Below the pieces are notes generated by a model that had not been told where the DNA came from, made no database searches, and was given only the letters and a program-made list of their open reading frames with translations. 38,074 nucleotides of DNA from the NCBI GenBank assembly GCA_012727715.1, contig JAAYGN010000139.1, positions 1-38,074 on the forward strand, read 5' to 3'. This stretch comes from Desulfovibrionales bacterium (GTDB taxonomy: Bacteria; Desulfobacterota; Desulfovibrionia; Desulfovibrionales; Desulfomicrobiaceae). The position numbers were made by a program, and so were the translations under genes. Shown here piece by piece: positions 7,473-16,394 of the stretch; positions within the stretch are counted from its first letter, which is position 1; every line of letters begins with the position of its first letter.

Positions 7473-8503
7473 TGAAGAAAATTGTTTTAACCTGTGCTCT
7501 GCTACTCTGGGTCGTGCAATGCCTGGCAGCTTCCAATGAATTGTATGTGTACAACTGGTCCGAATACATGCCTGATAGCGTGTTGGATGATTTTCGCAAA
7601 GAGACAGGCATTAAAGTGGTCATGTCCACCTATGATAGTAATGCAGCGTTGTATGCTAAAATTAAGATGGTCGATGGTAAAGGCTATGATCTTATTGTTC
7701 CGTCCACTGATTATGTGTCCAGAATGCATCAGGAAGGCTTGTTGCGACCTTTGGATAAAGACTTGTTACCCAATTTGGCAAATATTGATCCGCACCTGCT
7801 GGACCAGGCTTTTGATCCGGGTAATGTCTATAGTGTTCCCTATATGTGGGGTTCCACAGCTATTGCTGTGAATATCAAGGATCCTGTGGCAGCGACGGTG
7901 ACTTCTTTGGCTGACCTATGGAAACCGGAGTTGCGTGGCAAACTGCTTTTGCCCAATGATATGCGCGAGGTAATGACCATTGGGCTCAAGCGGCTGGGAT
8001 ATTCTTTAAATGAGTTTGATCAGGCCAAGGTTGAGGAAGCCTGTGATTTACTTCTGCCTCTCATGGATAGCGTGCGGGTTTTTGATTCTGATTCACCAAA
8101 ACAGGCTCTTCTGAATAATGAAGTTCAGGCTGCTGTCATCTGGAATGGTGAGGCGTATATTGCTGCGGGAGAAAATCCCGATATCCACTATCGTTATCCT
8201 CCCGAAGGCTTTACCTTGTGGATTGACAATATGTGCATTCCCAAAAATGCAGTGAATATTGAAAATGCCCATTTGTTCATGAATTATCTCATGCGGCCTG
8301 AGGTGGCAGCTTTTATGTGCCAGGAACTGGGTTATTCCTCACCCAATACCAAGGCTCGGGAGTTGCTTCCCCAAGAAGTCCGGGAAAGTCACATTGTCTA
8401 TCCCTCGGATGAAGTCATGAGCCATGGTGAATTTGAAATCAGTCTGGATTCGGCGGTCAAGTTTTATGAAGACAGCTGGATCAAATTAAAAACCGGGCGC
8501 TAA
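7472..8503 (+). CDS. potD: Spermidine/putrescine-binding protein PotD
   Basis: Periplasmic binding protein of 343 residues that delivers polyamine to PotBC. A signal peptide spans about residues 1-19 (KK then a hydrophobic core ending CLAA). The mature protein opens LYVYNWSEYMP, the standard PotD/PotF start, and contains YDLIVPSTDYVSRM, VPYMWGSTAIAVN and later FTLWIDNMCIPKNA, which match the ligand-site regions of the family. Start ATG 7472 has GGAG 7463-7466. Last gene of the operon, followed by a strong terminator. Spermidine versus putrescine preference cannot be read safely. Confidence 0.94.
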   Translation: MKKIVLTCALLLWVVQCLAASNELYVYNWSEYMPDSVLDDFRKETGIKVVMSTYDSNAALYAKIKMVDGKGYDLIVPSTDYVSRMHQEGLLRPLDKDLLPNLANIDPHLLDQAFDPGNVYSVPYMWGSTAIAVNIKDPVAATVTSLADLWKPELRGKLLLPNDMREVMTIGLKRLGYSLNEFDQAKVEEACDLLLPLMDSVRVFDSDSPKQALLNNEVQAAVIWNGEAYIAAGENPDIHYRYPPEGFTLWIDNMCIPKNAVNIENAHLFMNYLMRPEVAAFMCQELGYSSPNTKARELLPQEVRESHIVYPSDEVMSHGEFEISLDSAVKFYEDSWIKLKTGR

Positions 8504-8528
8504 GCTCTTTGTTATTGTTTATTTTTTG

Positions 8529-8558
8529 AGCCGCTTTGCATTGTAAAGCGGCTTTTTT
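8529..8558 (+). terminator. Intrinsic terminator of potABCD
   Basis: Nine-bp perfect stem AGCCGCTTT (8529-8537) and AAAGCGGCT (8545-8553), 7-nt loop, then a run of T to 8558. It lies 25 bases after the potD stop. The reverse strand lacks a T-run, so it serves potABCD rather than the convergent opgH. Confidence 0.9.
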
Positions 8559-8618
8559 AGTGGGCGGATTCAAGTTGGAAAGGAAAGAGCAAGTTATGGG
8601 CAGCGTTGTATGTACCCC

Positions 8619-10721
8619 TCATGGCTGCAAACGAACGTTCCAGGTCTTGGACAAATCTTCTTCAGACAGATCCCAGATTTTATCATGCAAACGAGCCATG
8701 CGCTCGGGGTCATAGAGCAGTTCTTTTTTTTCTTTTTTACTCAGACCACAAGGGCCTAAAGCTAAAGCTTTGTCCACCAGGGTATTTCGTCTTGTAGCTA
8801 TTTCTTTGGCCAAAGATCTTGGACTTGGACCAAGGAGAGCCAAATGCAGGGCATTTATTTTGGGGTCCACCGCAGCCCGACTAAAGCCATCTTCTAGTTG
8901 AAGGTCAAAAGGACAGGAATTTTGGCGGGTAGCGAGGTAGTCCTGTATATCTTGATATTCCCTGGGTAATGTTTTTTCTTCTGGGGTCATAAAGATGCGC
9001 AGTTTTCTAAAAAAACGTCCCATGCCCAATTTACTGGTGAGCATGGACACAGGGATAGAGAGCACCAAAGACAGGATCAGGGGAGATGCCCACCAAAAGA
9101 AGACACGATTTATTTGAAATAAGGCAAAGCCCCAAACCAGGCCCAGGAGTGTTCCGCTGCCATGAAAGCGGATGGCCTCCCATAACCTGGTGCTGCTGTC
9201 ATCACGCTGTTGTGTACCCCATCCAATGCCTAGTCCAAGCAACGTCAAAAAAACATACTTGCTGTGAAAAAGCATACGCACTGGTGCCAGCAAGGTCGAA
9301 AGAATGACCTCAAACATGATGCTCCCACATAAGGCAAAGAAGCCACCAAATTGTTTGCGTCTGCCCTTGATCAGGACCAACAGCAGGCCACAGACCTTGG
9401 GTAGAAAAAGAATCAGGGCAGTGGCTATTAAAAGTGAAATTCCAGGTCGAGGATCCCACACTGGCCAGACGGGAAAGAGGGTTTTGTCTGGGGTAAAATA
9501 ATCAGGTTGGACCAGGGCTTTCACCAGAGCTTCAGTTGTGGCCAGGGTTAAAAATAGAAACCAGAGTAAGGCTGAACCGTAGCTCATCACTCCATTGAGA
9601 AAAAGAACCCGATGACCAGGAAAAATACCCCGGGTAAAGACCAGACGTAAGTGTTGCAAGTTTCCCTGACACCACCGGCGGTCGCGTTTGAGTTCACTCA
9701 GCAGTGTCGGCGGTACTTCCTCGTAACTGCCTTCCAAATCATAGGCCAGCCACACTGAATAACCAGCACGACGCATGAGGGCTGATTCCACAAAATCGTG
9801 GGATAGAATATCTCCACCCAAAGGAGGTTTGCCAGGCAGTCGGGACAAGGCACAATGATCCATAAAAGGTTTGACCCGAATAATGGCATTGTGTCCCCAG
9901 AACTGGGCATCACCGAGAAACCAATGGTGCAGTCCTGCAGTATACATGGGACCAAAAGCTCTGTTGGCAAATTGTTGGGCCCGGGCAATAAAGGTTTCTC
10001 GTCCAGTACAGGCAGGAGCAGTTTGCAGGATACCCACATTGCGTTTTCTTTCCATGATGCGCACCATGCGCACCAGAGTTTCACCAGACATGACGGAATC
10101 AGCATCAAAGACAATCATATACGTATAATGGGCGCCATAGCGTCTGCAAAAATCTGCGACATTGCCGCTTTTACGTTTGAGATTGATGCGGCGCCGTCGA
10201 TAAAAAATTTGCCCATGGGCATCCAGGTCAGTACATAATTGGTGCCACGCAGCTTCTTCTTGAACCCAGCGATCTGGATCGTGAGAGTCACTTAAAATAT
10301 GAATAGCAAAGCGTTCTGCAGCACCCAAGCGTTGCAAAGAATGCCAGATTGCAAAAATTCCGGCCATGATGCGTTCTGGATCTTCATTACAGATGGGAAA
10401 GAGAATTGCAGTTTTTATTTGCGATCGGATAGGGGCATCCAGACTGGACTGGGTATGGGTAACTGCAAATTTGTCATATCTTTTAAGCAGGGTCCAAAAT
10501 CCAGCCAGAGCTGTCCAAAAACCAAGGGAAATCCAGATAAAAAGAATACCGTAAACAATGATGATGGAGAGTTCCAGCAAGGTACTGCCGCGATGGGGAA
10601 GCAAGGAACCCATCATGCTTGTGGCGATCAAGGATGGGACCAGGACCAGTATGAGCAATAACATTCTGCGCCGGGCAGCAACTTTGCGCCATGGTTCATT
10701 TAAAAACTCTCTGGTTTTCAT
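8619..10721 (-). CDS. opgH: Glucans biosynthesis glucosyltransferase OpgH (MdoH)
   Basis: Inner-membrane glycosyltransferase (GT2 family) that makes the beta-1,2-glucan backbone of osmoregulated periplasmic glucans from UDP-glucose. About 700 residues with membrane segments at the N-terminus and in the second half. The catalytic domain shows FPICNEDPERIMAG, the DxD-type VFDADSVMSG, GHNAIIRVKPF, LSHDFVESALMRRAGY and the product-binding RDRRWCQGNLQHLRL. The ATG at 10721 is preferred over the TTG at 10739 because AAGGGA stands 7 nt before it. It begins almost directly at the first membrane segment and lacks the ~140-residue cytoplasmic N-terminus of E. coli OpgH. The preceding gene ends one base before this start. 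Confidence 0.95.
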   Translation of the reverse strand: MKTREFLNEPWRKVAARRRMLLLILVLVPSLIATSMMGSLLPHRGSTLLELSIIIVYGILFIWISLGFWTALAGFWTLLKRYDKFAVTHTQSSLDAPIRSQIKTAILFPICNEDPERIMAGIFAIWHSLQRLGAAERFAIHILSDSHDPDRWVQEEAAWHQLCTDLDAHGQIFYRRRRINLKRKSGNVADFCRRYGAHYTYMIVFDADSVMSGETLVRMVRIMERKRNVGILQTAPACTGRETFIARAQQFANRAFGPMYTAGLHHWFLGDAQFWGHNAIIRVKPFMDHCALSRLPGKPPLGGDILSHDFVESALMRRAGYSVWLAYDLEGSYEEVPPTLLSELKRDRRWCQGNLQHLRLVFTRGIFPGHRVLFLNGVMSYGSALLWFLFLTLATTEALVKALVQPDYFTPDKTLFPVWPVWDPRPGISLLIATALILFLPKVCGLLLVLIKGRRKQFGGFFALCGSIMFEVILSTLLAPVRMLFHSKYVFLTLLGLGIGWGTQQRDDSSTRLWEAIRFHGSGTLLGLVWGFALFQINRVFFWWASPLILSLVLSIPVSMLTSKLGMGRFFRKLRIFMTPEEKTLPREYQDIQDYLATRQNSCPFDLQLEDGFSRAAVDPKINALHLALLGPSPRSLAKEIATRRNTLVDKALALGPCGLSKKEKKELLYDPERMARLHDKIWDLSEEDLSKTWNVRLQP

Positions 10722-10722
10722 G

Positions 10723-11256
10723 CTATAATCCCTTGCCAATCAGGTCCATAAGGCCATGCCAGAAAAAGAGAATCGTCCAAGGGATTGTTTTCTCCAGGGC
10801 ATACATCCCAGCCAATAACAAGGTGTACTGTAAAAGATGGAGATAGAATAAATTGGAAAAATTGGCTGCCATAAGCCATAGGGGGCGCCAGACTCTAAAG
10901 AAAGCTCCCACCCAGGGACGTCGATCCATTTCTTCCGGCACCATGGGTTTGCGCATGAGTTTTGGACCTGGATATACATGGAGGATGGGTCGTTCATCCT
11001 GCATGAGATCACGCAGGATAGCCATGCCTCTGGCTTGGGCTTGAGCTGGGTTATCACCAGGGTTTTTGGCCAGCTCGTCTAAAATTTGAAGGGCCAGGGT
11101 ATGACGTTTGCGTTCAGGCATGGGTAAATGGCGCAAATATGCTGCTATGCGTTGCCCAGCTGCCTCCATCCTTTGTTCCAAAAGCAGGTATGGAGTATCA
11201 AGGGCTGGGCCTCGACACTCCACATAGGGGCTATTGTACTCAAAATTATGGGTCAT
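10723..11256 (-). CDS. Small membrane protein between opgG and opgH
   Basis: About 177 residues from ATG 11256; an in-frame codon at 11286 would overlap opgG. The first ~115 residues are soluble and charged (MPERKRHTLALQILDELAKN), then two hydrophobic segments follow near the C-terminus. The stretch KPMVPEEMDRRPW followed by FFRVWRPLW resembles the MFPDPW...NPVGRFWDRLRG region of the E. coli OpgH N-terminus as I remember it. As the adjacent OpgH lacks that N-terminus, this may be the same region encoded separately; this is inference from a short resemblance. The gene starts 5 nt after opgG and stops 1 nt before opgH, so it is surely cotranscribed with them. No other family recognised. Confidence 0.75.
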   Translation of the reverse strand: MTHNFEYNSPYVECRGPALDTPYLLLEQRMEAAGQRIAAYLRHLPMPERKRHTLALQILDELAKNPGDNPAQAQARGMAILRDLMQDERPILHVYPGPKLMRKPMVPEEMDRRPWVGAFFRVWRPLWLMAANFSNLFYLHLLQYTLLLAGMYALEKTIPWTILFFWHGLMDLIGKGL

Positions 11257-11261
11257 AAGTA

Positions 11262-12815
11262 TTAAAATCTGACCGCATACGTCCATGTTTCTGTCAGAGG
11301 CGTCAGACCATGGTGAAGGGAAGCACGCATTTCAGTCAGGGGGCGTTTGTCTGGTAGCAGAACGGAAAAGGCTGGAGCAGAATCATGCTCAACTTCAAAG
11401 ATCAGTCGCCAGCTCCCGGTGATGTTATTACGCTGTACCCGTTTGTTGAGGAGTTTTCCTCCTGCACCGATCCAGACATTGGCATCCAAAGCTGCGTCAT
11501 CGGGTAGATCTTCCAGTTTACCGCCTTGAAATTCCAAAACAAACATGTGGGAGTTGCTTTTCTTGCCTTTGGCTTGCCGAGTGAAAATAACTTGCCCTTT
11601 GGGGGAAACAACACGTTGAGGTGGTGTCCAGCGAATTTTATAGTCAAAGCGTACAGGCTGCCCAATGCCCGGCAAGGATTCAGGGGACCAAAAGCTGACA
11701 ATATTGTCATGGATTTCTTCGGGAGAAGGAATTTGTACCAATTGCAAACTTCCAGGCCCCCACTCTCCTTGAGGTTCAATCCAGGCACTGGGTCGAGCTT
11801 GATATAATGCCTCCAGGTCTTGGTAATTGTTATAGTCAGTGTCGCGCTGCATAAGCCCCATGCCCTGAAGATTTGGAGCATGAAAAGTGTTCACGGTCAG
11901 GGTCTTTGGATTTTGCAAAGGTCGCCAAAGCCATTCATCGTTGGCAAGAAGGGCCATCAGTCCGTCAGAATCATGCACTTCAGGGCGAAAGTCATCACCC
12001 ACACGCACATTGGAGTTTTCTCCAAAAATGAACATGCTGGTTAATGGAGCAATACCCAAGGTGGTGACGGATTCTCGTAAAAAAAGTGTACTGTTCACAT
12101 CCATGATGGTTTCAGCTCCAGGTGTAACCTTAAAACAAAAAGCCCCAGTAACCCGTCGTGAATCCAGTAAGGCATAAATAGTTAAATCCGGACTTTTTTT
12201 CCCTGGTTTTTGAATCCAGAATTCTTTGAAAAAGGGAAATTCCTCTCCTTTGGGGTCAGCGGTATCAATGGCCAGGCCCCTGGCAGAAAGTCCGTAGTGT
12301 TGCCCTTTGCCCACAGCACGAAAATAACTGGCCCCAAGGAAAACCAGAAATTCATCCAGATAGCTTTTTTTGTTAATGGCGGCATGGACTCGAAATCCAG
12401 CATAACCCATATTGGCAGGAAGTTCTTGTGCAAAGGCATTTTGACCATAAGTAAAGCTTTCTGTGTCAAAATCTAAACGGCTGGGGACGTTTTGTTCCAC
12501 AATATTAATGGTCACAGTACGATCATAAAAAAGACCGGGATGAAAAAACTGAAGTTCAAAAGGAAGTTTTTCTGCACGCCAAATACTTTTTTCAGGTACA
12601 AAGCGAATATCACGCCATTGGTCGTAGGACAAATGTTTGAGCACCTCAGGAACATTGCCCTTGGTATCCTCAAAAGGCTTCGAAGCAAGATCCAGGGCCA
12701 GGGCTTCAATATCTTCCAAACCAAAGGATGCTGCCCAGATTGGGCCTGGTCTAAAGCAGAATAATAAAATAAAAAGTCCGGCTAAAAAACCGAACAACAT
12801 CTTTTTCCCTTGCAT
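11262..12815 (-). CDS. opgG: Glucans biosynthesis protein OpgG (MdoG)
   Basis: Periplasmic protein needed for osmoregulated periplasmic glucan synthesis, thought to act on the glucan backbone exported by OpgH. 517 residues: signal peptide at about 1-28 (hydrophobic core, cleavage near PIWAA), then the OpgG/OpgD domain with SYDQWRDIRFVPEKSIWR, FGENSNVRVGDDFRPEVHDS and WEPQGEWGPGSLQLV-like segments (here WIEPQGEWGPGSLQL). The start is ATG 12815, preceded by AGGAG with 7-nt spacing; the GTG at 12842 is less likely. First gene of a three-gene operon with the small membrane gene and opgH, the order used in enterobacteria apart from the extra gene. Confidence 0.94.
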   Translation of the reverse strand: MQGKKMLFGFLAGLFILLFCFRPGPIWAASFGLEDIEALALDLASKPFEDTKGNVPEVLKHLSYDQWRDIRFVPEKSIWRAEKLPFELQFFHPGLFYDRTVTINIVEQNVPSRLDFDTESFTYGQNAFAQELPANMGYAGFRVHAAINKKSYLDEFLVFLGASYFRAVGKGQHYGLSARGLAIDTADPKGEEFPFFKEFWIQKPGKKSPDLTIYALLDSRRVTGAFCFKVTPGAETIMDVNSTLFLRESVTTLGIAPLTSMFIFGENSNVRVGDDFRPEVHDSDGLMALLANDEWLWRPLQNPKTLTVNTFHAPNLQGMGLMQRDTDYNNYQDLEALYQARPSAWIEPQGEWGPGSLQLVQIPSPEEIHDNIVSFWSPESLPGIGQPVRFDYKIRWTPPQRVVSPKGQVIFTRQAKGKKSNSHMFVLEFQGGKLEDLPDDAALDANVWIGAGGKLLNKRVQRNNITGSWRLIFEVEHDSAPAFSVLLPDKRPLTEMRASLHHGLTPLTETWTYAVRF

Positions 12816-13147
12816 TAACGCACTCCTGATAGCAGAGAACACAATGAGGTAGTATTTTCGTTGCCTAGTGTAACCACAACTTTTGGTAAATCAAGACAAT
12901 CAATAAAGGGCCAGCCACCATAGATTTACAGTTTTGTTGTTACTAGGTCCAAGTTAATGTCCCTGGATTATTTGGTCTCTTGGGGGACATTCCCTATGAT
13001 CGTTTCACAAGTGCTCGTCAAGATTTAAGGTCATGGCTGCCTTGTTTGTGGATACCAGTCTGGCTAAAACTGTGCCTTTTCCATGGTAGCAAAAATACCA
13101 TCTTTACCATACATGCTTTGTACGTGCTTTTTTATAAGGAGTTGGGT
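12816..13147. other. Divergent intergenic region opgG / binding-protein gene
   Basis: About 330 bases separating divergent operons. An 8-bp inverted repeat (AATGTCCC at 12956-12963, GGGACATT at 12984-12991) might be an operator or weak hairpin. The frame of the binding protein is open upstream to 12980, but that extension lacks a signal peptide at its start. No convincing -35/-10 pair was found. Confidence 0.35.
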
Positions 13148-14377
13148 GTGCTCAGAAAATATCTGGGGGTAATTGTACTGTGTTTTTATAGCCTGATGCT
13201 GGCTTCTTGTCAGGAGGCTGAGGTGGTTGTTGCCATGCCCTCCATTGGCTCAGGTGTAACAGATTCTGAGGTTGTCTGGGGGTCTTCTTTGGCGTTACAA
13301 GGCCATGCAGGATATTTAGGACGAGAAACGTTGCATGGAGCCATGTGCTATCTTAACCATGTCAATGCACATGGTGGTGTCCACGGACGGACCATTCGCC
13401 TTATCACCCGAGACGACTCCTACGATCCTCCCCAATGTTTGGACAATACCCAGCGTTTTCTCATTGAAGATCAGGTCTTTGGTTTGTTTGGCTATGTAGG
13501 CACTCCTACAACAGTAAGGATTTTGCCTTTAATTGAAGAAACCGGAGTGCCCCTCCTGGGTATGTTCACAGGCGCCAATGCCTTGCGTGATCCCTTTAAT
13601 CCCTATCTCATCAATGTTCGCGCCTCCTATTATCAAGAAACAGATGCCGTGGTGGCCCATTTGGTTCAAGACCTGGGTCTCAGTCGTATCGCTGTTTTTT
13701 ATCAATATGACACCTTTGGCTTTGATGGGCTAACCGGAACAGAATTGGCCTTAAAACGTTTTGGCTTGGAACCAGTAGCTCGGGGAAGCTATATTCGCGG
13801 TACCCAGGATGTGCATGAGAGCTTTGAGCGTATTGCCACTTCAGGAGCTGAAGCAGTGGTTATGATTGGAACGTCCAAGCCTTGTGCCAATTTTATTCAA
13901 AGTTCTTTGGAGCTTGGATATGATCCCATTTTTTATATGGTTTCTTTTGTTGGAGCCAAAGAACTGGCACGACACCTTTTGCAGATTGATACCAGTAAGG
14001 CACGTGTTGTGATGTCTCAGGTCGTGCCTCCACCTGTGGGCCATGACGGTACTATTGCGGAAAGCGCAGAGGAGTTTGTCAGGCTTTTACAGAAATATTT
14101 TCCTGGAGAAGATCCTGATTTTGTAAGTTTTGAAGGCTACATCAATGCCAAGGTTATGGTGGAAGGTTTGCGCCGTGCTGGCCGTGCCCTCAATCGAGAG
14201 ACATTTTTTCGGGCCATTGCTTCCCTTACAGACTTTTCTCTAGGAAGCGATGTCCGTTTAACCTTTGGTCCTGATGATCACCAAGGAATGGACAAGGTGT
14301 ACTTCACCTGTTTTCGGGATGGTCGTTTCCTCCTGTTAGATGACTGGATTAGCCTGCATCGGAGTGCTCACGAGTGA
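13148..14377 (+). CDS. Periplasmic ligand-binding lipoprotein (branched-chain amino acid ABC type)
   Basis: About 409 residues. GTG 13148 has AAGGAG at 13136-13141 (6-nt spacing), which puts a lipoprotein signal first: hydrophobic core, then lipobox LASC with Cys21. The mature part is a type-I periplasmic binding fold of the Leu/Ile/Val class (Peripla_BP_6): SSLALQGHAGYLGRETLHGA, then VFGLFGYVGTPTTVRILPL, GVPLLGMFTGANALRDP and RIAVFYQYDTFGFDGLTG. No ABC permease or ATPase is nearby. Instead its stop overlaps the sensor kinase start (GTGA), so it probably presents a small ligand to that kinase. The ligand is unknown. Confidence 0.88.
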   Translation: MLRKYLGVIVLCFYSLMLASCQEAEVVVAMPSIGSGVTDSEVVWGSSLALQGHAGYLGRETLHGAMCYLNHVNAHGGVHGRTIRLITRDDSYDPPQCLDNTQRFLIEDQVFGLFGYVGTPTTVRILPLIEETGVPLLGMFTGANALRDPFNPYLINVRASYYQETDAVVAHLVQDLGLSRIAVFYQYDTFGFDGLTGTELALKRFGLEPVARGSYIRGTQDVHESFERIATSGAEAVVMIGTSKPCANFIQSSLELGYDPIFYMVSFVGAKELARHLLQIDTSKARVVMSQVVPPPVGHDGTIAESAEEFVRLLQKYFPGEDPDFVSFEGYINAKVMVEGLRRAGRALNRETFFRAIASLTDFSLGSDVRLTFGPDDHQGMDKVYFTCFRDGRFLLLDDWISLHRSAHE

Positions 14378-16356
14378 AACTTCATGCCCGCGTTTCTCTA
14401 AAGAATAAGATTTTTATTTCTATTTTGGCAGTCATTATGATCATTAGTGCCACTATTGCGTTGCTGGCACGCTGGATACTTGTTTCTGGTTTGACCAAAG
14501 AATTGGAACAGCGCGGCATTGCAGTGGCCCATTCTATTGCTGAGCGTGGGAATGGGTTTGTTTTAGAAAAGAGTTATGCAGAATTATTAAGTTTAATTTT
14601 TGATGAAGCCAGATTGCGTGAACGTCAACATATGATCAACTATATTTATGTTCTTGGTTACGGTGGAGAGGTCTTATCACACACCCTAACCGTTCCCTTC
14701 CCTCAGGAGTTGGGAGTGGCTAATCCCATAGATGAAGGGCAGGGATATAGTGTGCGCTTGGTGGCTATTGGCAATCAGATTTCCTATGACATTGCTGTGC
14801 CCATGAATGAAGGCTTGTACCGCATTGGCACTGTTCATGTGGGTTTAAGCAAGGAACATAATGACAGGCTGGTAGCCAAACTTCGGTTTATGTTTTTGGG
14901 CTTTATCTCTGCTGTGATTACCATTGTTTTTTATGTCAGCCATCGTATTGCCAGGTATATTACCAGCCCCCTGACTCGATTGACCAGAATATCTGACGCC
15001 TTAAGTCAGGGTGATTTTGATATTTCCTTGGATCTAGGTGAAGACCTTGATTGGGCTGTGACCAATTGTCCTGCTTATCAAGATACGAATATGCCCTGTT
15101 GGCATTTTGATGACCAGCGACGTAGAACACATGACCCCGAGCAAAAAACGGGTCAGGTATGCGCTACTTGTTTATTCTATCGTAAACGGCAAGGTGACGA
15201 AGTTATCCAACTTGCAGATTCTTTTATGAGTATGGTTTGGTCCATTCGTTTGTACCGTAAACGTCTTCAGGAATCTGAAGGAAAATATCGGTCTCTTTTT
15301 GATTCTGGTCCGGATCCGATTTTTGTTGTGGAGGGGAGCTCTGAGGTAATTTTAGATGCAAATCCTCGAGCAGAGGAATTGTATGAATATACCAAAAATG
15401 AACTTATTGGGTTGTCTTTTATAGCCTTGGGTGGGGAGCAGGCCAGGGAATGCTTAAATGCACTCCATGATTCAGAAACCCTGACTGGTTGTGTGTATTG
15501 CCCTAAAATGTTGCATTTTAAAAAAGATGATAAGCCATTTTACGTCAATATGCATGCTTGTCCCATTAGCTATGGCCGGGTCCAGGCAGTGATTGTCGCA
15601 GTAACAGATATCACAGAAATCATGGAAAAAGATACCCACCTCATGCAGGCTGCAAAAATGAAAACTTTGGGGGAAATGAGTGCAGGTATTGCCCATGAAA
15701 TTAATCAACCCCTTAATGTTATAAAAATGGGCAGTGAATATTTGAATTTGCTTGCTGAGCAAAATCATGAAGTTACAGCAGAACAGATTAAAGAAATGGC
15801 CATGGATATCAGCCATCAAGTAGATCGTGCTACGGATATTATTAATAATCTTCGAGCCTTTGGAAAAAAATCTGGTCTGGTCATGAGCCGGGTAAATATG
15901 AATGAGCCTATTAAGGGCGTTTTATCTATAATTGGCCGCCAGTTTTCTATTCAACGCATTAATATTCGTCTGGAATTACATGAGCATTTACCCTTAATCC
16001 AGGGACATAATAATCGTTTGCAACAGGTGTTTTTCAACTTACTGAATAATGCCCGGGATGCTATTCAAGAAAAGATGGAAGCAGTGCCTGAGCTGTGGGG
16101 TGATATTCTTATTCGGACCTACGCCCAGGAAGGGCATGTTTCTGTTTCTTTTTCAGATAATGGTCCGGGTATTTCTGAATCCGTGCGTAACAAAATTTTT
16201 GAGCCTTTTTTTACCACCAAGCAAACAGGCAAGGGTATGGGCCTTGGCCTGGCCATTACTTATGGGATTGTGCGTGATTATGGCGGAAAGGTGAGTATTC
16301 ACAGCAAAATGGGACAAGGAACAACTTTTGTTTTGACCTTTCCAGCTGCTGAATAA
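14374..16356 (+). CDS. Membrane sensor histidine kinase with cysteine-rich insert and PAS domain
   Basis: 660 residues. Membrane segments at ~10-32 and ~168-190 flank a periplasmic sensor region of ~135 residues. Next come HAMP (~190-225), a four-cysteine segment (Cys232, 242, 263, 266: CPAY...PCWH...CATC), PAS (~300-415), a dimerisation/phosphoacceptor helix with HEINQPLNV and an ATPase domain ([27 protein letters not shown]). The phosphorylated histidine is in [10 protein letters not shown]. The GTG start at 14374 overlaps the binding-protein stop by 4 nt, so the two are probably translationally coupled. The cysteines could hold a metal or sense redox. A response regulator follows 38 nt downstream and is the likely partner. 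Confidence 0.92.
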   Translation: MKLHARVSLKNKIFISILAVIMIISATIALLARWILVSGLTKELEQRGIAVAHSIAERGNGFVLEKSYAELLSLIFDEARLRERQHMINYIYVLGYGGEVLSHTLTVPFPQELGVANPIDEGQGYSVRLVAIGNQISYDIAVPMNEGLYRIGTVHVGLSKEHNDRLVAKLRFMFLGFISAVITIVFYVSHRIARYITSPLTRLTRISDALSQGDFDISLDLGEDLDWAVTNCPAYQDTNMPCWHFDDQRRRTHDPEQKTGQVCATCLFYRKRQGDEVIQLADSFMSMVWSIRLYRKRLQESEGKYRSLFDSGPDPIFVVEGSSEVILDANPRAEELYEYTKNELIGLSFIALGGEQARECLNALHDSETLTGCVYCPKMLHFKKDDKPFYVNMHACPISYGRVQAVIVAVTDITEIMEKDTHLMQAAKMKTLGEMSAGIAHEINQPLNVIKMGSEYLNLLAEQNHEVTAEQIKEMAMDISHQVDRATDIINNLRAFGKKSGLVMSRVNMNEPIKGVLSIIGRQFSIQRINIRLELHEHLPLIQGHNNRLQQVFFNLLNNARDAIQEKMEAVPELWGDILIRTYAQEGHVSVSFSDNGPGISESVRNKIFEPFFTTKQTGKGMGLGLAITYGIVRDYGGKVSIHSKMGQGTTFVLTFPAAE

Positions 16357-16394
16357 TCCAAGATTTTATATGGTCAAACCTAAGGACACAATGC

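Noticed and set aside
10721-11256. opgH broken into two by a frameshift
   Set aside because: The upstream frame has its own two membrane spans and a clean 1-nt junction, and OpgH has a good ribosome site. This fits separate genes better than a broken one, although the relation to the OpgH N-terminus stays open.
12956-12991. Terminator at the 8-bp inverted repeat
   Set aside because: No T-run follows on either strand, and the loop is long.
12980-13147. Longer N-terminus for the binding lipoprotein
   Set aside because: It would bury the signal peptide and lipobox internally; GTG 13148 with AAGGAG gives a standard lipoprotein start.
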